From assembly GCA_951799445.1 (NCBI GenBank), contig OX637295.1, positions 21,452,001 to 21,516,000 of the forward strand: a stretch of DNA of 64,000 bases, given 5' to 3'. Positions 12,161-25,315 of this stretch are shown here, piece after piece; the stretch's first letter is position 1; the number at the start of each line of letters is the position of its first letter. Source of the stretch: Pseudisothecium myosuroides (Eukaryota > Streptophyta > Bryopsida > Hypnales > Lembophyllaceae). The translations under genes and the position numbers were made by a program. Under the pieces are notes generated by a model, which was not told the DNA's origin, ran no database searches, and worked only from the letters and a program-made list of their open reading frames with translations.

Positions 12161-12449
12161 AAAACAGAGTAAGTTACCAAGCTTGGTTAGAGAACATACG
12201 AGAAACTGAACGCCCTCTTGAATCGCCAACGCGCTCAAAGTCTCGGTTGACGACCGGATTGAGGTCCGGGAGATGATGACGTGGATACTCTATTTGCTGA
12301 GGTGGCGCGATGTCACAAGGAGTCCGTAACAGAAAAGGGGCGTGAAGCATCCTCATAACTTACGCAGTCCAACATGAAGGTCTGATTCGGCACCTCAGTG
12401 CCGAAATAGTTTCTTTTGGTCCAGTCTAAGGGCTGACCCCCTTGCTCGG

Positions 12450-12613
12450 CCTCGGGGGAAAGCCCTGAAGTTTTTTTATTTGGGAAGCATGATAAAATTT
12501 GCAGATTCTGAATTCATATTTGCAATCAGAGGCCCCAAATTAGGTGGGAGAGGTGTAGAACATATCCCAAAGAAGGCTCAAAATAGGGGGCTTTTTTTCA
12601 CATGCACCCTTGG
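12450..12613 (+). repeat. Dispersed short element (family with TGATAAAATTTGCA core), copy 1
   Basis: It shares a core with the copies at 12717, 17931 and 52473: GCATGATARAATTTGCARATTCT, then TTCATATTTGCAAT and GGCCCC, then AATAGGGGGTC, a T run and CACATGCACCCTTGG. The right end reversed (CCAAGGGTGCATGTG) weakly resembles the left end, so a MITE is likely. No ORF. Confidence 0.6.
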
Positions 12614-12716
12614 AATGTTTTGGGAGGCTGAGTGAGGGGACCAGTTCACCTCGACCAGTCTAAAATAGTGCAACGAGCTTACTACAGAGGCCATTCCCCT
12701 CTCCCCCCCCCATTTT

Positions 12717-12882
12717 ATCCCTAGGAAAAATGCAAGAACTTTATATTTGTGAGGCATGATAGAATTTGCAAATTCTAAGTTCATATTTGCAATTAAAGGC
12801 CCCAAATTAGCTAGAAGAGGTCTAGAACATACCCTAGAGATGGCACAAAATAGGGGGTCTTTTTTTTTACATTCACCCCTGG
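12717..12882 (+). repeat. Dispersed short element, copy 2
   Basis: The second copy lies about 100 bp from the first in the same orientation. The left end is CCTAGGAAAAATGCAAG and the right end reversed is CCAGGGGTGAATGTAAAA, giving weak terminal inverted repeats. The two copies upstream of HMT could be an old tandem or two insertions. Confidence 0.6.
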
Positions 12883-13363
12883 CTTTACCTCCGCAAGAGG
12901 CTCGTCGCACAATTTAAACTCAACCAAGGTTTTTTTGCGCACAAAGGGTTTCAAACAGTTCAAACATGTTTCGGCATTTTGGCGTCCAAATTTTCTTGTA
13001 GTCGATAACTTCTAGATTTTCTTGTTTTGTAAAAGCCGGCTTGTGCAGCTTGAGGCGTGATATAGGTTTTCAGAAATATTCAAAATTTTAGACAATATCA
13101 ATGAAACATTTCTGCAACAATTCAAACATTTTACTTGTAATATTCCAAACATTCAGACATTCTCCAAAATATTTAATTTATGTCTGAATTTGACCTTCAC
13201 GTAGGATAACATTATTATGAATCACAATGATTAACCAATGTTGGGGGCCTTTTGCTCACCTTAGAGCCCCAACTTCCCAATCCCATGACTCTCCTCAATC
13301 TCCAAGGAAAAATAATTTAGGCTGGTTAACAATGTTATGAACCTCTTTATTGTGACTACCTTA

Positions 13364-13820
13364 AGCATCTCCAGCAGTACGCTTCAAATGGCATGCGCTA
13401 AGGGAGGAATGGAGTGTGCTAGGTGCAAAGAAGGGGGCCGGCTTGTTGCCGTTCCCCCAACAACAATCCCCAAAGCAGGATTAATATGTCAGGAACTCTG
13501 GGGAATGAGGCACACAAATAATGACTTGCCAAAATTCATGGCTGACGCAACACTTCAGGCACTTGTACAGCCAATGCCCCGGCTCGCCTTATGGCCTTGT
13601 TTGCGCTTTGCCCTTGATATTGGAACTAGACAATTGAGTTTTTATAATACCGTGGCTCAAGTCAAACAGCCAAGAAACGACAACTTGAGGTGTTGTGATT
13701 GTTTTTTAGTGTGGCCTACATTGACATATTCTAAAATCTTCAATTGGTGGGACATTGAAAAATAGCAGGGCATGCCAAACCATTTGTCGGGGCAGTGTGG
13801 CGTGCCCAATGGAGATGCTC
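13364..13820 (+). mobile_element. Tourist-like MITE
   Basis: The ends are AGCATCTCCAGCAG and, reversed, GAGCATCTCCATTGG, with TTA on both sides (13361-13363, 13821-13823). It is of the same type as the elements at 2530-3402. A 142-codon ORF that overlaps it (13337-13765) has no recognisable domain and is probably chance. Confidence 0.65.
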
Positions 13821-13823
13821 TTA

Positions 13824-16800
13824 CAAGTGATAATATGGGATTGGTTCAGTCCCAGTTGAAGAAGTTATCCCGTATCTGATGCGTCAAGGTTAGCATTCCC
13901 CATCGAACAATATCTAAAGTTGGAAACTGTAATTGAACAAATATTAAAAATATAACAATTTGTTGTTTTTTCACACAATTTTTTTTTGAATAAGTCTTGA
14001 AATGCATTTTTAGAAATACTTTCTGCCAACCCGAACCACCACATACAATAGGTCACATTAGAGAAATCAATGGATTTGAACACCAAATGTAAAATTTATA
14101 ATGCTGATAAAGTATTTGGAATTAATGAATTGCAAATATACAATTATTGTGCAATTACCAAGAAGCTACTGTGTAAGTTCTTGTTATTTCCTAAAAATCC
14201 CCCAAATACAGTTACTTGTTTTTGAAATTCAAAATTATAAGGCATTATTTTTTTTTCTAATTGTATCTAATTTATATATATTAAACTTAGTAACAACTAA
14301 TAAAGTTTGTTAATTTCCTCAAAGCTTCCTAAATGATTTATTTCAACTCCTATATGCGCACTCCCATTTACAAATAATACATCTTGTAGATGCAAATCAC
14401 TAATCACAAAAGCATTACTTTGTAGTACAATGTAAAAATGTCTTTGTCACACTTTTTATTTTTCATAACTTGGTTCTACAATCTTTTCATGGCATAAGTG
14501 AAAACATACATTTTTAACTATAGGTTAAAATTGCTATTAAAATTCTTTTTGCAGTGTATTATACAATTATACAATGAAAAAATAATAATATTTAAATGTT
14601 AGAAATTATGAACATAAATATTGGATATTACAAATATCTTTTTAGGCATCAACTTCAAAATTTTATAGTTCCTAAATGCATTGTATCCAAGAGGTTATAA
14701 AATTTATAGAAAAAAATGTTTTATTTTTAGTCTATTTTCACAATGAAGTTCTTGATTGAAAAATTGATGACAATTAGATAATTTTTTTCTTTGAATAATT
14801 TAGAAAGAACTTCTAAATTATGTTGACCAAGGACAAATTAGTCTACAAATTTAGTTAACTCATGCTAAACACAAGCATAGAAATTGTTGAAAGCTTGCCT
14901 AGGCCACATGATCATATATAAAGAGTTAACAAAACTTTTAAGTTTTCAACAAGAAAATGTGAAAAAAGATATGTTATGAGAAAAAATTTAGATTTTTTTA
15001 TAGTTGTCATAATTTAGTGGTTTTTGAGGTTGTTGCTTCAATGACACACTTCTAATATTGAAAAAAAAATTTAAAGAACATTTCATTGTCCATTTTTTTA
15101 AAATTGTCATTTTTGAGGATAAAAATTTGTTTAAATTCAATATTAACATGCAGTATTGAAAAGCTTATGGGCAAACTTTTATAACTCTTGGAAAAATGAA
15201 AAAATTCCTTGAAAAGATTTCACCACTCTAAGAAACTTATAGAGAGCAATTTTATGCAAATTGCCTTTATGATAAAACCAAGCAAGATCCCAAATAGAAG
15301 TTGAGCTCCAATTATTAGTAGATAAATAAATTAGAGTATGTTAAGCAAATGTATTCTTAATTAGTATAGCACTAGCAGTTATTGCAAGGGCAATATTTGA
15401 CCTTAAATTTTACATCTTATTAGATAAATGTAAAAAAATATTCCCTATTCTGTAGTCGATTAATTTTGCACTTTTTTGCCCTTTCAACCTAATTAAAGGC
15501 ATTTGAGTCCGATATGAGTCCAATTTTTTTGAATTTTTTTGTATGTTTTTTGTAGTTGAAAATACTAGTAAAAATGGGAATTAAGTAGACTAGAAAAATG
15601 ATTGTGAGAAATTCCACTTATAGTTAACTTCTTCATCCGGGTCTTCTTGTGGATCATTTACCTAGTCTATGCCATTCATATTTTTATTAGTGCAAATTGC
15701 AACTCATACTAGAGTGCAATATAGATATGGAGAAACTCCTGATCAAATTGAATACCTGTAATTAAGGATAGCAAATCTATGGCAAACAAACCACTCGAGA
15801 CAAACACCTTAAGAATGACCCATTACATTCTTGCATCAATCTATGACACACTTTTTTCAAATGATGATATTGAACTACATTAGGTTGAGTTAGTGGACAC
15901 AATCAATACATTGGATGATGGTGATGGGGTGATTAGTGACTACAATAGGAACTTCTACCCGTTTAGTATAAATTCATCACAAGAAGTGACTTTTTCAGGT
16001 AGGCCTTGATGTTGTGGCCATACTAGGAACATATCATGACTGCTGTAGGTCAATAAGATGACCATTATGGATACACTTCTTGTTGATTTTGGGATAGTCT
16101 AAAGACTCTTTTCGGCCAACTGGACACCACACTTCAAAACCTCATAGCAAACTCATACTTTGTCAAAAAAATAAAATTTCAATTTCTCTCCCCATTTCTC
16201 ACATTTATCTTTATATGTGGAAAACAAGTTAAAAATTTCAACCAAGCCAGCAGGGCAAACCAGTCATTCTGCCACCAATATGCTGGTTTACCTAGCTGTC
16301 ATAGCCAGGCTGGTTTGTCAAGAAGTTGGGGTTCTTGTGAACTCCTGCACTCTATTGATCCTGACAATAGTTGTTCGCACATTACGTTTGAACATGCCTT
16401 CAAAGAATAATTGCTCCTAGTTGCTGTCTGAAATGAAAATATTTTCACCGGGGACTGGCTCCCTTGGTCTCAATATTAATAAAGTGATCACTCTTGAATG
16501 GGTTTCTCTCTCCCTTGGTCTCAATGTACTGTTTCATCTATCAATGGAATCGTTTGGTTTGTTTCAAAAAAAATAAAAATAAATAATCGCTCCAATTTTA
16601 TACAAGTTGGAAACAGGGACTTGGCTACTTTTATTACCTCTACATCTACAGTACTAAAAAGCATGGGCACCGATAACAGCATACAGTACTGTACTGTACA
16701 TTGCATCATGGCAATCCTCCACTCATGTTGTCTGCGTGTTGTCCTTGAAGGAAGTCCGCTCAAGATACATGCTACTCAAGCCTCATCCCTTAAGGTATGT

Positions 16801-17723
16801 TAAAGGTGTTGTTACAGAGGGTCTTAGGAATGAATTTTGGCCTCCTTCTGGACCGGATTCACATTCCAAAGAACACCTGTAACACCAAGTGGGAACATAC
16901 CTTTACTCTAAGTAAAACATAACTTTAGGTGCAAAGAAGCATTTTATAATCTTGTCCGATCAATTCTACTTCACTCACAGCCTTACATATCCACATAAGG
17001 TAGGAGCACCCATAACCATGAATTTAAGCAATTCAGCATAGACGGAGGCAAATTTTTCTAGAAAAAAATATTTTTTCTATATTAGCAATTGAAAATCATG
17101 AATTTTTAAAGAAAAAATTAGAGTTTCTAGATAAGGCATCTAATTTCTATGAATGTTCAAAGTAGAGCTCCCTAGGGCACCCTAAATTACAGTCTACTAA
17201 ATTTGCCTTAATTCTAATACCCAAATTTTAAAAACTCAGAATCCACCAACCACAATTCAATATGGAGTCATGTTTCAAGGTACTTTTAAGCATGCTTTAA
17301 GGGCACTCTACATCCCAGGCATGGGGACATCATGTTTATGGGTACTCCTACCTTAACATTCAGTAGCATGTGTTGATGTTGCCTTGGTTCTATAGTGATG
17401 GCTCTACATCCTCCACCTGTCTAATTCATCAATAGCTCTTGATGAAACACTGTTGGGGTGTGGAATATACCACATTATCACTGTAGAGCTACTGAATGTT
17501 ATGTTGATTTGAGATCATATGTGTAAAACTTGTGAAAATTATGTACATGTATATCAAGAGACTTGAAGCACATTGCATACAATAGAGAGTTAGTCGTAAA
17601 GGTCTCCCTAGTTTGTAATAATAAGGTGTTAGAGAAAGATTTAACTAAGGATAGTACAAAAGAAATAGAGCATCAAACTTCATCAGATGCAAGATACTAA
17701 ATCCATCTCACAAAGTGGAACTA
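13824..17723. other. AT-rich gene-free region
   Basis: About 3.9 kb with no supported gene. ORFs are short and AT-driven. The phrase TCCCTTGGTCTCAAT occurs twice (about 16460 and 16511), a small local duplication. Nothing else is assigned. Confidence 0.5.
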
Positions 17724-17914
17724 CACTAGAACCTCTCTAAGTGCATACTCTCTTAATGTATAATAATATGCAGTAAGAGAGGTTGTATTTTGAAGCATTT
17801 ATTTGTGAACAATAGTTGGAGGCCCCATAGGTAGAGGCCACGTTAGCCAAACTTCAGTACGGAACCTCTCCAAGTGCATAGTCTTGGCATTATGCACCAA
17901 GAGAGGTTCTACTG
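17724..17914 (+). mobile_element. Complete pogo-like MITE
   Basis: The ends are CACTAGAACCTCTCTAAG and, reversed, CAGTAGAACCTCTCTTGG, with TA on both sides (17722-17723, 17915-17916). GTGCATA follows the ends inside the element. At 191 bp and non-coding, it is the best-preserved relative of the interrupted copy at 987-1897. Confidence 0.75.
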
Positions 17915-17930
17915 TAGCAAGGTGAACTTA

Positions 17931-18092
17931 TCCCTGGAGAAAACATAAGAATTTTTTGTTTGCTATACTTGAAGAAATTTACAAATTCTCAATTTATATT
18001 TAAACTATATTGCTAAACAAGGAGTGGGGGGTGGGATGAAGAATATAGGACTAACATGGTACAATATAGGGGTCTTTTTTTACATTTATCCC
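17931..18092 (+). repeat. Dispersed short element, copy 3
   Basis: The left end is TCCCTGGAGAAAACATAAG and the right end reversed is GGGATAAATGTAAAAAAAG. It shares the AATATAGGGGTC plus T-run signature with copies 1, 2 and 4 and starts only 14 bp after the pogo-like MITE. Confidence 0.55.
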
Positions 18093-18683
18093 ACAAAACA
18101 TAAAATTCACCATGTTAGTCCCATTCCATAGGACGGGTTTAGCGTCGTGCTCATCAAACCCCAGTTTTGGTGCTTCAAGGAGTTTCTCAAGCTCCGACTC
18201 CTGGTCCCTCATTGCACACACTTTACTATTAATTTTAGTGTGCTTGGAAGTTTTGATTCATTTTTTTTTTGGGAAGAGCGGAAATTTGTTGTAAAAGTGG
18301 AGGCGTGGAGTAACCAACCTTCTTTTCTAAAAGCAGGGGTCCGTTGAGTCTGTTACATTGCTTCTGATTTATAACTGAAGGACTGAAAGTATCCCCAAGC
18401 ATGTGAAATGGTCTTGTTCAGCCCTTCTAGACGTCTTTTAGCAAACTCAGTCCAGGTTCAATGCATTTGCATGGAATGCACACGCAACAAACTTTCATGT
18501 GCCATCCATGCAAGTTACGTCTGAACTCCCTAATAGCACACACTCTGTTTTAGCTCCATTCCATGGGAACCTCAGGAACAAACGTTCTCAGTTCAAACCC
18601 CTGCTTTAACTAGCAATAGAACCCTTTTAGTGTTTGGTCTATCAAGCTTCTAACATCATACCACTAAACTATCATAGGAACTA

Positions 18684-18900
18684 CACTAGTGATGGTATTT
18701 AGTGTTACCCACACTACTTGCTTTTAAAATGCCATAAATTTTTACTCTTGATGAATATTTTTACCAAGTACATTCATTAACAACTGCAATTTTGGAACAT
18801 ATCAATACCTATGCTCTTGGTAAAAATATTCCTCAAGAATAAAAATTTATAACATTTTAAAATCATTTAGTGTAGGTAACACTAAATACCATCATTAATG
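18684..18900 (+). mobile_element. Foldback MITE with arms of about 90 bp
   Basis: The left arm (GATGGTATTTAGTGTTACC, then TTTTAAAATG and TAAATTTTTACTCTTGA) is repeated inverted on the right side, so the element folds into a long hairpin with a short loop around 18780-18810. TA flanks both ends (18682-18683, 18901-18902), as in Stowaway/mariner-type MITEs. Such a hairpin could give small RNAs if transcribed, which is an inference. Confidence 0.75.
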
Positions 18901-18909
18901 TAGTATGCC

Positions 18910-19150
18910 TTGTCAGTTGTTGCCACAACCAAAACAAAAGTGAAAGTAACTTTTTCTAATTTTTTAAATTAAAAAATAACTCAAAAATCCATAATTTTCC
19001 CACCGTAGGTCCAAACGCTACAAAACAAAGCACGTGCACCCTTCCTTGCCGAAGGCTTTCCGACGGTACGTAGAATGCGACTAGGGGACACACGGTCTGG
19101 GAGATCTAAATGTAACAAACCAAACAAACAAACAAACAAACTTAAGGTAG
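18910..19150 (+). repeat. Dispersed repeat of about 240 bp, copy 1
   Basis: It matches 52150-52380 by eye: GTTGCCACAA, AAAGTGAAAGT, then ACAAAGC, CCTTCCTT, AAGGCTTTCC, GAATGCGA and ending AACTTAAG. There are no clear ends and no coding potential; the class is unknown. It ends in an (AAAC)n-like run. Confidence 0.6.
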
Positions 19151-19359
19151 GAGTTAGCAATATAAATGTGACAATATGGAGGTAATTGATCTTGATAAGA
19201 TTGGGGTTTTAGCGGCAATTATTTTATATTTTGTATTTGTGGTGTCACATGCTTGTATAATTTCACTGTGTTCTCACAACTCCCTAGCTATTATTACAAA
19301 AATCAATCTTTTTAATGTTGTGCAATTAGAGAAGGATATTTGATATTGTACATCTTTAA

Positions 19360-20277
19360 ATCCTAAAGTCCCATTGTTCCTTCGGGGAACAAATTGGATT
19401 TTGGGTAGTCTCCTAAGGTCTCCATTTTTTATGCAATTTTTTTCAATTTTTTATATTATAGAAAAATACATTAGCTTTCTAGGAATATAGTTTCTATTTC
19501 AATTGGTGTGAGGGAACAAAAATTATGCCATCCTAATCACAAATTTCAACTTGTCGGGTAGCAAAAGAAATCCACAAAAACTAGAAAAAAAAAACTTAAA
19601 TTTTTTTTCCTTATAGATTATATTTTTGTCTACATAGAAAGCTTTGATTCATTCTAATTAGATTAGTGATGTGAAAGTTTTTGAGCTTCTTGTTTTGTAG
19701 GCAATTATAACAAATTCTTCAGAAAATAATATGTTGAATTTGTTAATGAACTCAATTTTCACAATTTTCAAAAAATAAAGCTCCACAAGGTTTAATATGT
19801 TTGCTCAAGCAATTTCAACATAGGAATTAGTGTATTTCAATTCCATCTTAGAGCTATTAATGATTTTGATTTTGATTCCATTTCATACCTACTTCAATTT
19901 AACAATTATTATAAAGAATGAAAATCAAGTTTTTTTTAATTTTTTTTTTTAAGATTCTCAGTATAATTCTTCAATGTACAAATTTTTTAATTCAAAATTT
20001 CTAGCGCACAAATTTAAGTTAAATCAATTCAAAGTCTTATAATCTAGTCACTCAAAGTGCAAAAAAACTATTTTCTTCACTTAAAATGCAAATATCTTGC
20101 AATCTACGTGATCAAAGTTTTCTAAAAGTTCTTCTACATATTCTCATACTAGTTTAGTGCAAGATCCTATGGTTAGATATGCAAAAAAAAACACAATATT
20201 CCAGTTTATTGCTCGTTGCATTAGAAATGCCAATTTTGAATGTTTTTTGATGAAAAAAGGCCATTGGACTATAGAGG
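19360..20277 (+). mobile_element. TTAA-flanked element, copy C (full length, old)
   Basis: It is about 918 bp, the same size as the copy at 29991-30913 but in opposite orientation. The left end ATCCTAAAGTCCCATTG follows TTAA (19356-19359). The right end is a decayed CTATAGAGG followed by CTGA in place of TTAA. The interior matches copies A, D and E in order. No transposase is encoded. Confidence 0.7.
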
Positions 20278-20814
20278 CTGAACCAATTTTTTCAATGAAG
20301 AAATGGCTTTTGCATTTTTGTAAAGACTTCAGTAACAATTGTTTTCAATTTGTTTTTTGGTGTTGTTTGTGTAGCTTAATGTCAAGCTTTGTTTGTGGAG
20401 TTTTTATAATTTTAGCAAAAATTATAAGTTTTCTTTTGGTTTAGAGAGCAACCTTGGGTGCAAAAAAATTTCCTTTATGTTAATAAAAAGAAAACAAAAA
20501 CTAGATGTGATTGTATAAGTATATGTGCATGTGGAAAACATTGGATCATTATTTTTTGAACAAGTAAATGAAATGGCAAGTTTCAATTTACTATCAACGA
20601 CGCTGGTTTGTGAGCCTAAAAATGCAAGTTTAAAAGTTGTGAGCTTATGCTTTGTGAGCCTAGAGCGTTGACCAAAAAAAACTTAATTTTTTTAAGGTCA
20701 ACAGAGTAAATAGTAGAAAAATTCCAAAATTTATTATTAAGTCCTATGACTGTGAACCTATGACCGTGGAAGCATACCACACTTGGCTTGGCCTACTAAT
20801 GGGCGATAATTTTA

Positions 20815-21510
20815 ACCGACTTTGAGGCCCAGAAGGGGTCCCTTAGTATCGAGAGGGATTTCTTGAGATGACAAAGTTGCAAAAAAAATCAAAAATAATT
20901 TTTTTCTTCTTCCAGAGTTCCAAATTCCAAAGGCCAGAAGGAATCTCTTGATACTGAAAAAGTTTTTCTTAAATTTTTTTTTTTAAAGTTCCAAACCCCA
21001 AACCTCAAAAGGGATGTCTTGGTACCGAGAGGGGTTTTTCGGGGTCACAAAGTTGCAAAATTAGCAAAAAAAATTGAAAAAAAATGAAAAAATGAAAAAA
21101 ATTGAGAGTCCCAAATTCCAAAACTGGAAAGGTTTCTCGAGGTCACGAAGTTGCAAAATTGGCGAAAAAAATTGAAAAAAAAAATAGAGAGTCCCAAACT
21201 CCCAAACCTAGAAGGTCTCTCTTGGTACTGAGAGGAGTTTCTCAGAGTGATGAAGTTGCAAATTAAAAGTTAAAAAAAATAATAATAATTTTAAAAAAGT
21301 TTTGAGAGTCCCAAACTCCAAATCCCTCAAGGGGCTTTTAGAGGGTGATGAAATTGCAACTAAAATTAAAAAAATTAAAAGAATTTAAAAAGAAAAAAAA
21401 GTCCGAACCTCCATACCTCCCAAAGGTCCTCTTCGTGCTAAGAGGGGTCTTTGATTCTCTAGGAGTGACGAAGTTGCTACTAAGAGTTAAAAAAAAATAA
21501 GAAAATAGAC
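20815..21510 (+). repeat. Degenerate tandem array, about six or seven units of roughly 100-120 bp
   Basis: Each unit carries AGTCCCAAACTCCAAA-like text, then a GGTCTCTTGGTACTGAGAG phrase, GGTTTCTCGGGGTGACGA, AGTTGCAAAAT and a long A-rich tail. The GTTGCAAA landmark recurs near 20876, 21053, 21153, 21254, 21353 and 21473. Units are diverged, so this is an old array; it encodes nothing. It lies about 540 bp after a TTAA element. Confidence 0.75.
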
Positions 21511-21519
21511 AAAGTGTAT

Positions 21520-24500
21520 AGATAAGGTATTTGGAGAACACTTGGGGGTCATTGCAAAAAAGACCGGTACTGGAACATTGTCACAAAACAAAAGCGGATG
21601 CTTCCTTGTGCTATAACTTTTGCAGCATGACTCGCATGAATTTCAAATTTTAATTGGAGATTCCTCTCTTGAGTTTAATCATATCTCATATTTTTCAGAA
21701 ATTTTCAAAAATGATTTTATATTTAAAAATCATTTAAACTAATATGTCACGTTTTGAGTTTTAAGGGTTTTTAGTACTATGGAGTCCCCAAATTTAATGA
21801 TTTGGAACTGAAATTTCTATGGTCTATTCTCATAGTAGGAAATCATATTCCTACAAAGGGGCATTAAAAAATATTATATTTTATGTCCTCTACGTTCATG
21901 CAAAGAAGGCTCCCTTGCGCGCGCAATTCTGAATGTTGAAGATGGTTCCAAGATAATTTTTTTGGTGAAATCTCTTCAAACTAAAGTCTTTCCAAATGGC
22001 CAATTTTTAGTTTCTTTGAAAATTATATTTCCTATTTTTTACAAATTAAAACGTCAAAGTATGTATTTTCTTCAAATTTTCAGCTTTTTTCTCTTGTGAA
22101 TAACTTTTCACCTTGATTTTTTTTAGGTCTGAAATTTTGGTGATATGCTATTTCTAGTGTTGTACTAATTATCCTTATTTTATTTTATTTTTAAAAATTC
22201 ATATGCAAAAAGCTCGTAGTACTGGGAGTATTGGGAGTACTGGCCAAAATGGAACAAAAACGGAAGGTCATTCTTGCAACGACCCAAGGAGTGTTTCAAC
22301 CCTATTTCAAGCCGATTGACATATTTTTTTAAGTTCACTAGTTGTAAAGATCCTCAATTTTTAAACCACAATCATAGGTCTACACCCTAGAAATCATAAA
22401 AAATTACGCTAGAAATTGAAGGCTCATAGGTTCTCATGCTCTTAGGCTCGTGTTCCAAAGCTCACAAAATAGCACCCCCGAATTCACTATCATTCATATT
22501 TTTTTCACAAAAAAAACTATTTGAAATGCTTTTATATTTTGAGTTTTTAATAGTTTTAGGAAAAAAAAATATCGGGCTTAGATTGTCCACTATAGCATTG
22601 ATACTATTATGATTGACATTTTTCTAATTTTTGGGGAATTACCAAAAATTTAGTGTATCTAGTCAATCTTACATTTTTGCATTTAACCTACAAGTATTTT
22701 ACACTACATTTTAGATCTTGGCATATGAGGTGTATTTTTGAATAAGCTAATTAGTGAGTATAGTTAAAATGCTCTGAATTAGTGGGTTCAATTTATTTTT
22801 GTAGCAAGAGTACAATTACAGGAAAGCCTTGTAATTTTTGTAATTTTTTCCACATTGCTATATTTGCTTAGAAATTATCTATACACACTAAACAACTAGC
22901 TATAACAATGTATTTCTTTGGTATGTAAAGACTTTAGTCTGGTACTATTTCTATAGATATTGCCCAAATTTTGCTTTCATTTTTTAGGGGCTTCAAGGCG
23001 AAGGTGCTTGTATGTCTACAATCTTCCTTACATAATACAATCTATACATAATTTCTAAAAATGTTAACCCCCATGACAACCAAAATACGGATAAATATTT
23101 TTTGCATATAACACCTTGTATGATGCAAGTGTCTTGCCTGACATTGTTTGGCTCTAATGTGTCTTAATTAACCTTTTGTTCCTTGTACAATAGTCTAAAG
23201 GATAAAATGTAGGATATTGCTCACCTAGATCTTTGGTGAATGTTGTACTCTAAAAAAATGTTTGCCCCTATTCCTACCTATTGTGTACCTCCAACCACTT
23301 CAAAAAAAACCCAACATTGTAGAGTAGGATTGCCTTCAACTACAAGGGACAATTTTCAATTGCCACCCTTACAAGCACAAATATACAAGCATATGTTAGC
23401 AAAAAACACAAACTTAAAAAATTTCTTTGATATTCTAAAAACCATCCTAACATATACTTGAGCATATAATCATGCAATTTCAAGGGACATCTTAGTTCAC
23501 AAAAGTTTGTTGTTTGGGACAATGGTACTCCAAAAGAAATAGCTCGCTACTGCATACAAAGTGGAAGGTGCATATATATACATCTGCCCTCATACCTATT
23601 GCTTTTAAGCAAAAATGACTAACTATTTTTGCTATTCATTATATAGTTTCACATATCCAACAACAAAATCCTCCTCGCATGCACGTAGTGAATCTAAATA
23701 CCACATCATCACTTCAAGAAGCGGGGCTACCATCTAGACCATTGCTAAACCTATTTCCCTCGTCTTGGTCCACACCAACTTTGTTAGCAATAGACAATTG
23801 GAATCATGCATTAGGATTGAGTCAAATTGGAACATGGCACTAAATCGCGATTGATAGAAAAAATAGACCACTTGTATTCCCTAAATCTACTAGCAAGGTC
23901 ATGTCTTCAATTCAATTGAATTTCATTTTTGCCTTTGACATGCCCAACAATTGAAAATAAATTGGTAGAAGGAATCCAATTGTCTAAGCAACAACATTTA
24001 TGATGACAAGGTAAGTTGGCAATTCTTTGGCGGTGTTGAGTAGCCCAATGAGGTCCGATCAATAGACACAGAAAGACCTTCTACTATGAGCTCTAGGCAA
24101 TGCCGAGGCCAAATGCACAATTCAAACACTATCTTGTGTAGCCAGTAGTGGTAGTGTCTCTACTTGTGTCCCAAATGAAAGTTATAACTTCTTATAAATG
24201 TGTCCACTTCATCGGGTGCATAACTGGCCCATATTACCATAGTTGATATCATATTATTTTTATTGAATTGGTCAACCAAGGTCAAGTAGAAAGGTGAATA
24301 TGTAAGGTACTCCGTGGATGATGAAGACTAGGCAAAATGAAGACTATGAAAAGGTTGAAGACTAGGCAAATAAAGATTAGGCGGATGTTTAGGGCTAGAA
24401 TTTGGAATCTTTTTTCTTCTCTCTCACCCCCTAGTTGCTTAGTTTTAGGCTTGATTTTTCTAACAAAAATATTCAAGTAAGAGAATATTTAGGTATTGAA

Positions 24501-24585
24501 AATTTGAAAAGTAGTAGGTTTTTTTGTAAGTTTTAAAAAAAGCTAAAGCTCGCCCCAAATAGAGCAAGAACGAAAATGAGATGGT
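21520..24585. other. AT-rich gene-free region
   Basis: No supported gene. The segment 23650-24300 is less AT-rich and could be an eroded transposon, but I recognise no motif in any frame. A small repeat of AGTACTGGGAGTATTGGG type lies at about 22217-22243. Confidence 0.45.
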
Positions 24586-25249
24586 CCACTAGATGAGATT
24601 TTAGACTTTTAGAAGGTCATTTTGTTGTGCGTGCGAGAAATAATATTTCTAATCAAAAATATAAAAAATAAGAATATTTTTAAAATGATAAAAAATAAAA
24701 ATATTTTTAAAATAAAAATATTCTTAAAATAATAATTAAAAAATTAAAAAATTAAAAAAATTAAATTTAAAAAAAAAAACTTAAATATTTAAAAAAAATT
24801 AAAAAATTAAAAAATTTAAATTTAAAAAATATATATATATTTAATTTTTTTTTTAATATTTTAAAAAAAGTTAATATTTAAAAATATTCAAAAAATATTC
24901 AAAAAATTAATATTTAAAAAAAAATTAAATATTTATAAAAAAAATTTAAAAATTTAAATTTAAAAAAAAAATTAATTTAAAAAAAAAATTAATTTTAATT
25001 TTAAAAAAAAATTAATTTTAATTAAAAAAAAAAAAATTAATTTTAAATTTTAAAAAAAAATTAATTTTAAATTTTAAAATAATTGTTAAAAAAATATTTA
25101 TTTAATCAAAATATTTATTTAATCAAAATATTTATTTAATAATTAATTAAAACTTAGTATCCAATCTGACGTGGCCAAGAGTTGACAACATCAGATCCAT
25201 GTCAAATTTAATATTAATTATTAAATTTAAAAAATAAATAAAAAAATTG

Positions 25250-25315
<66 letters not shown>

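Noticed and set aside
13337..13765. 142-codon plus-strand ORF
   Set aside because: It overlaps a Tourist-like MITE almost entirely and has no domain.
18530..18690. tRNA-like text on the minus strand (TAGTTTAGTGGTA, later GGTTTGAACT)
   Set aside because: Box spacing is too wide for a tRNA, no cloverleaf can be drawn and no target duplication was found; at most it is a decayed SINE head.
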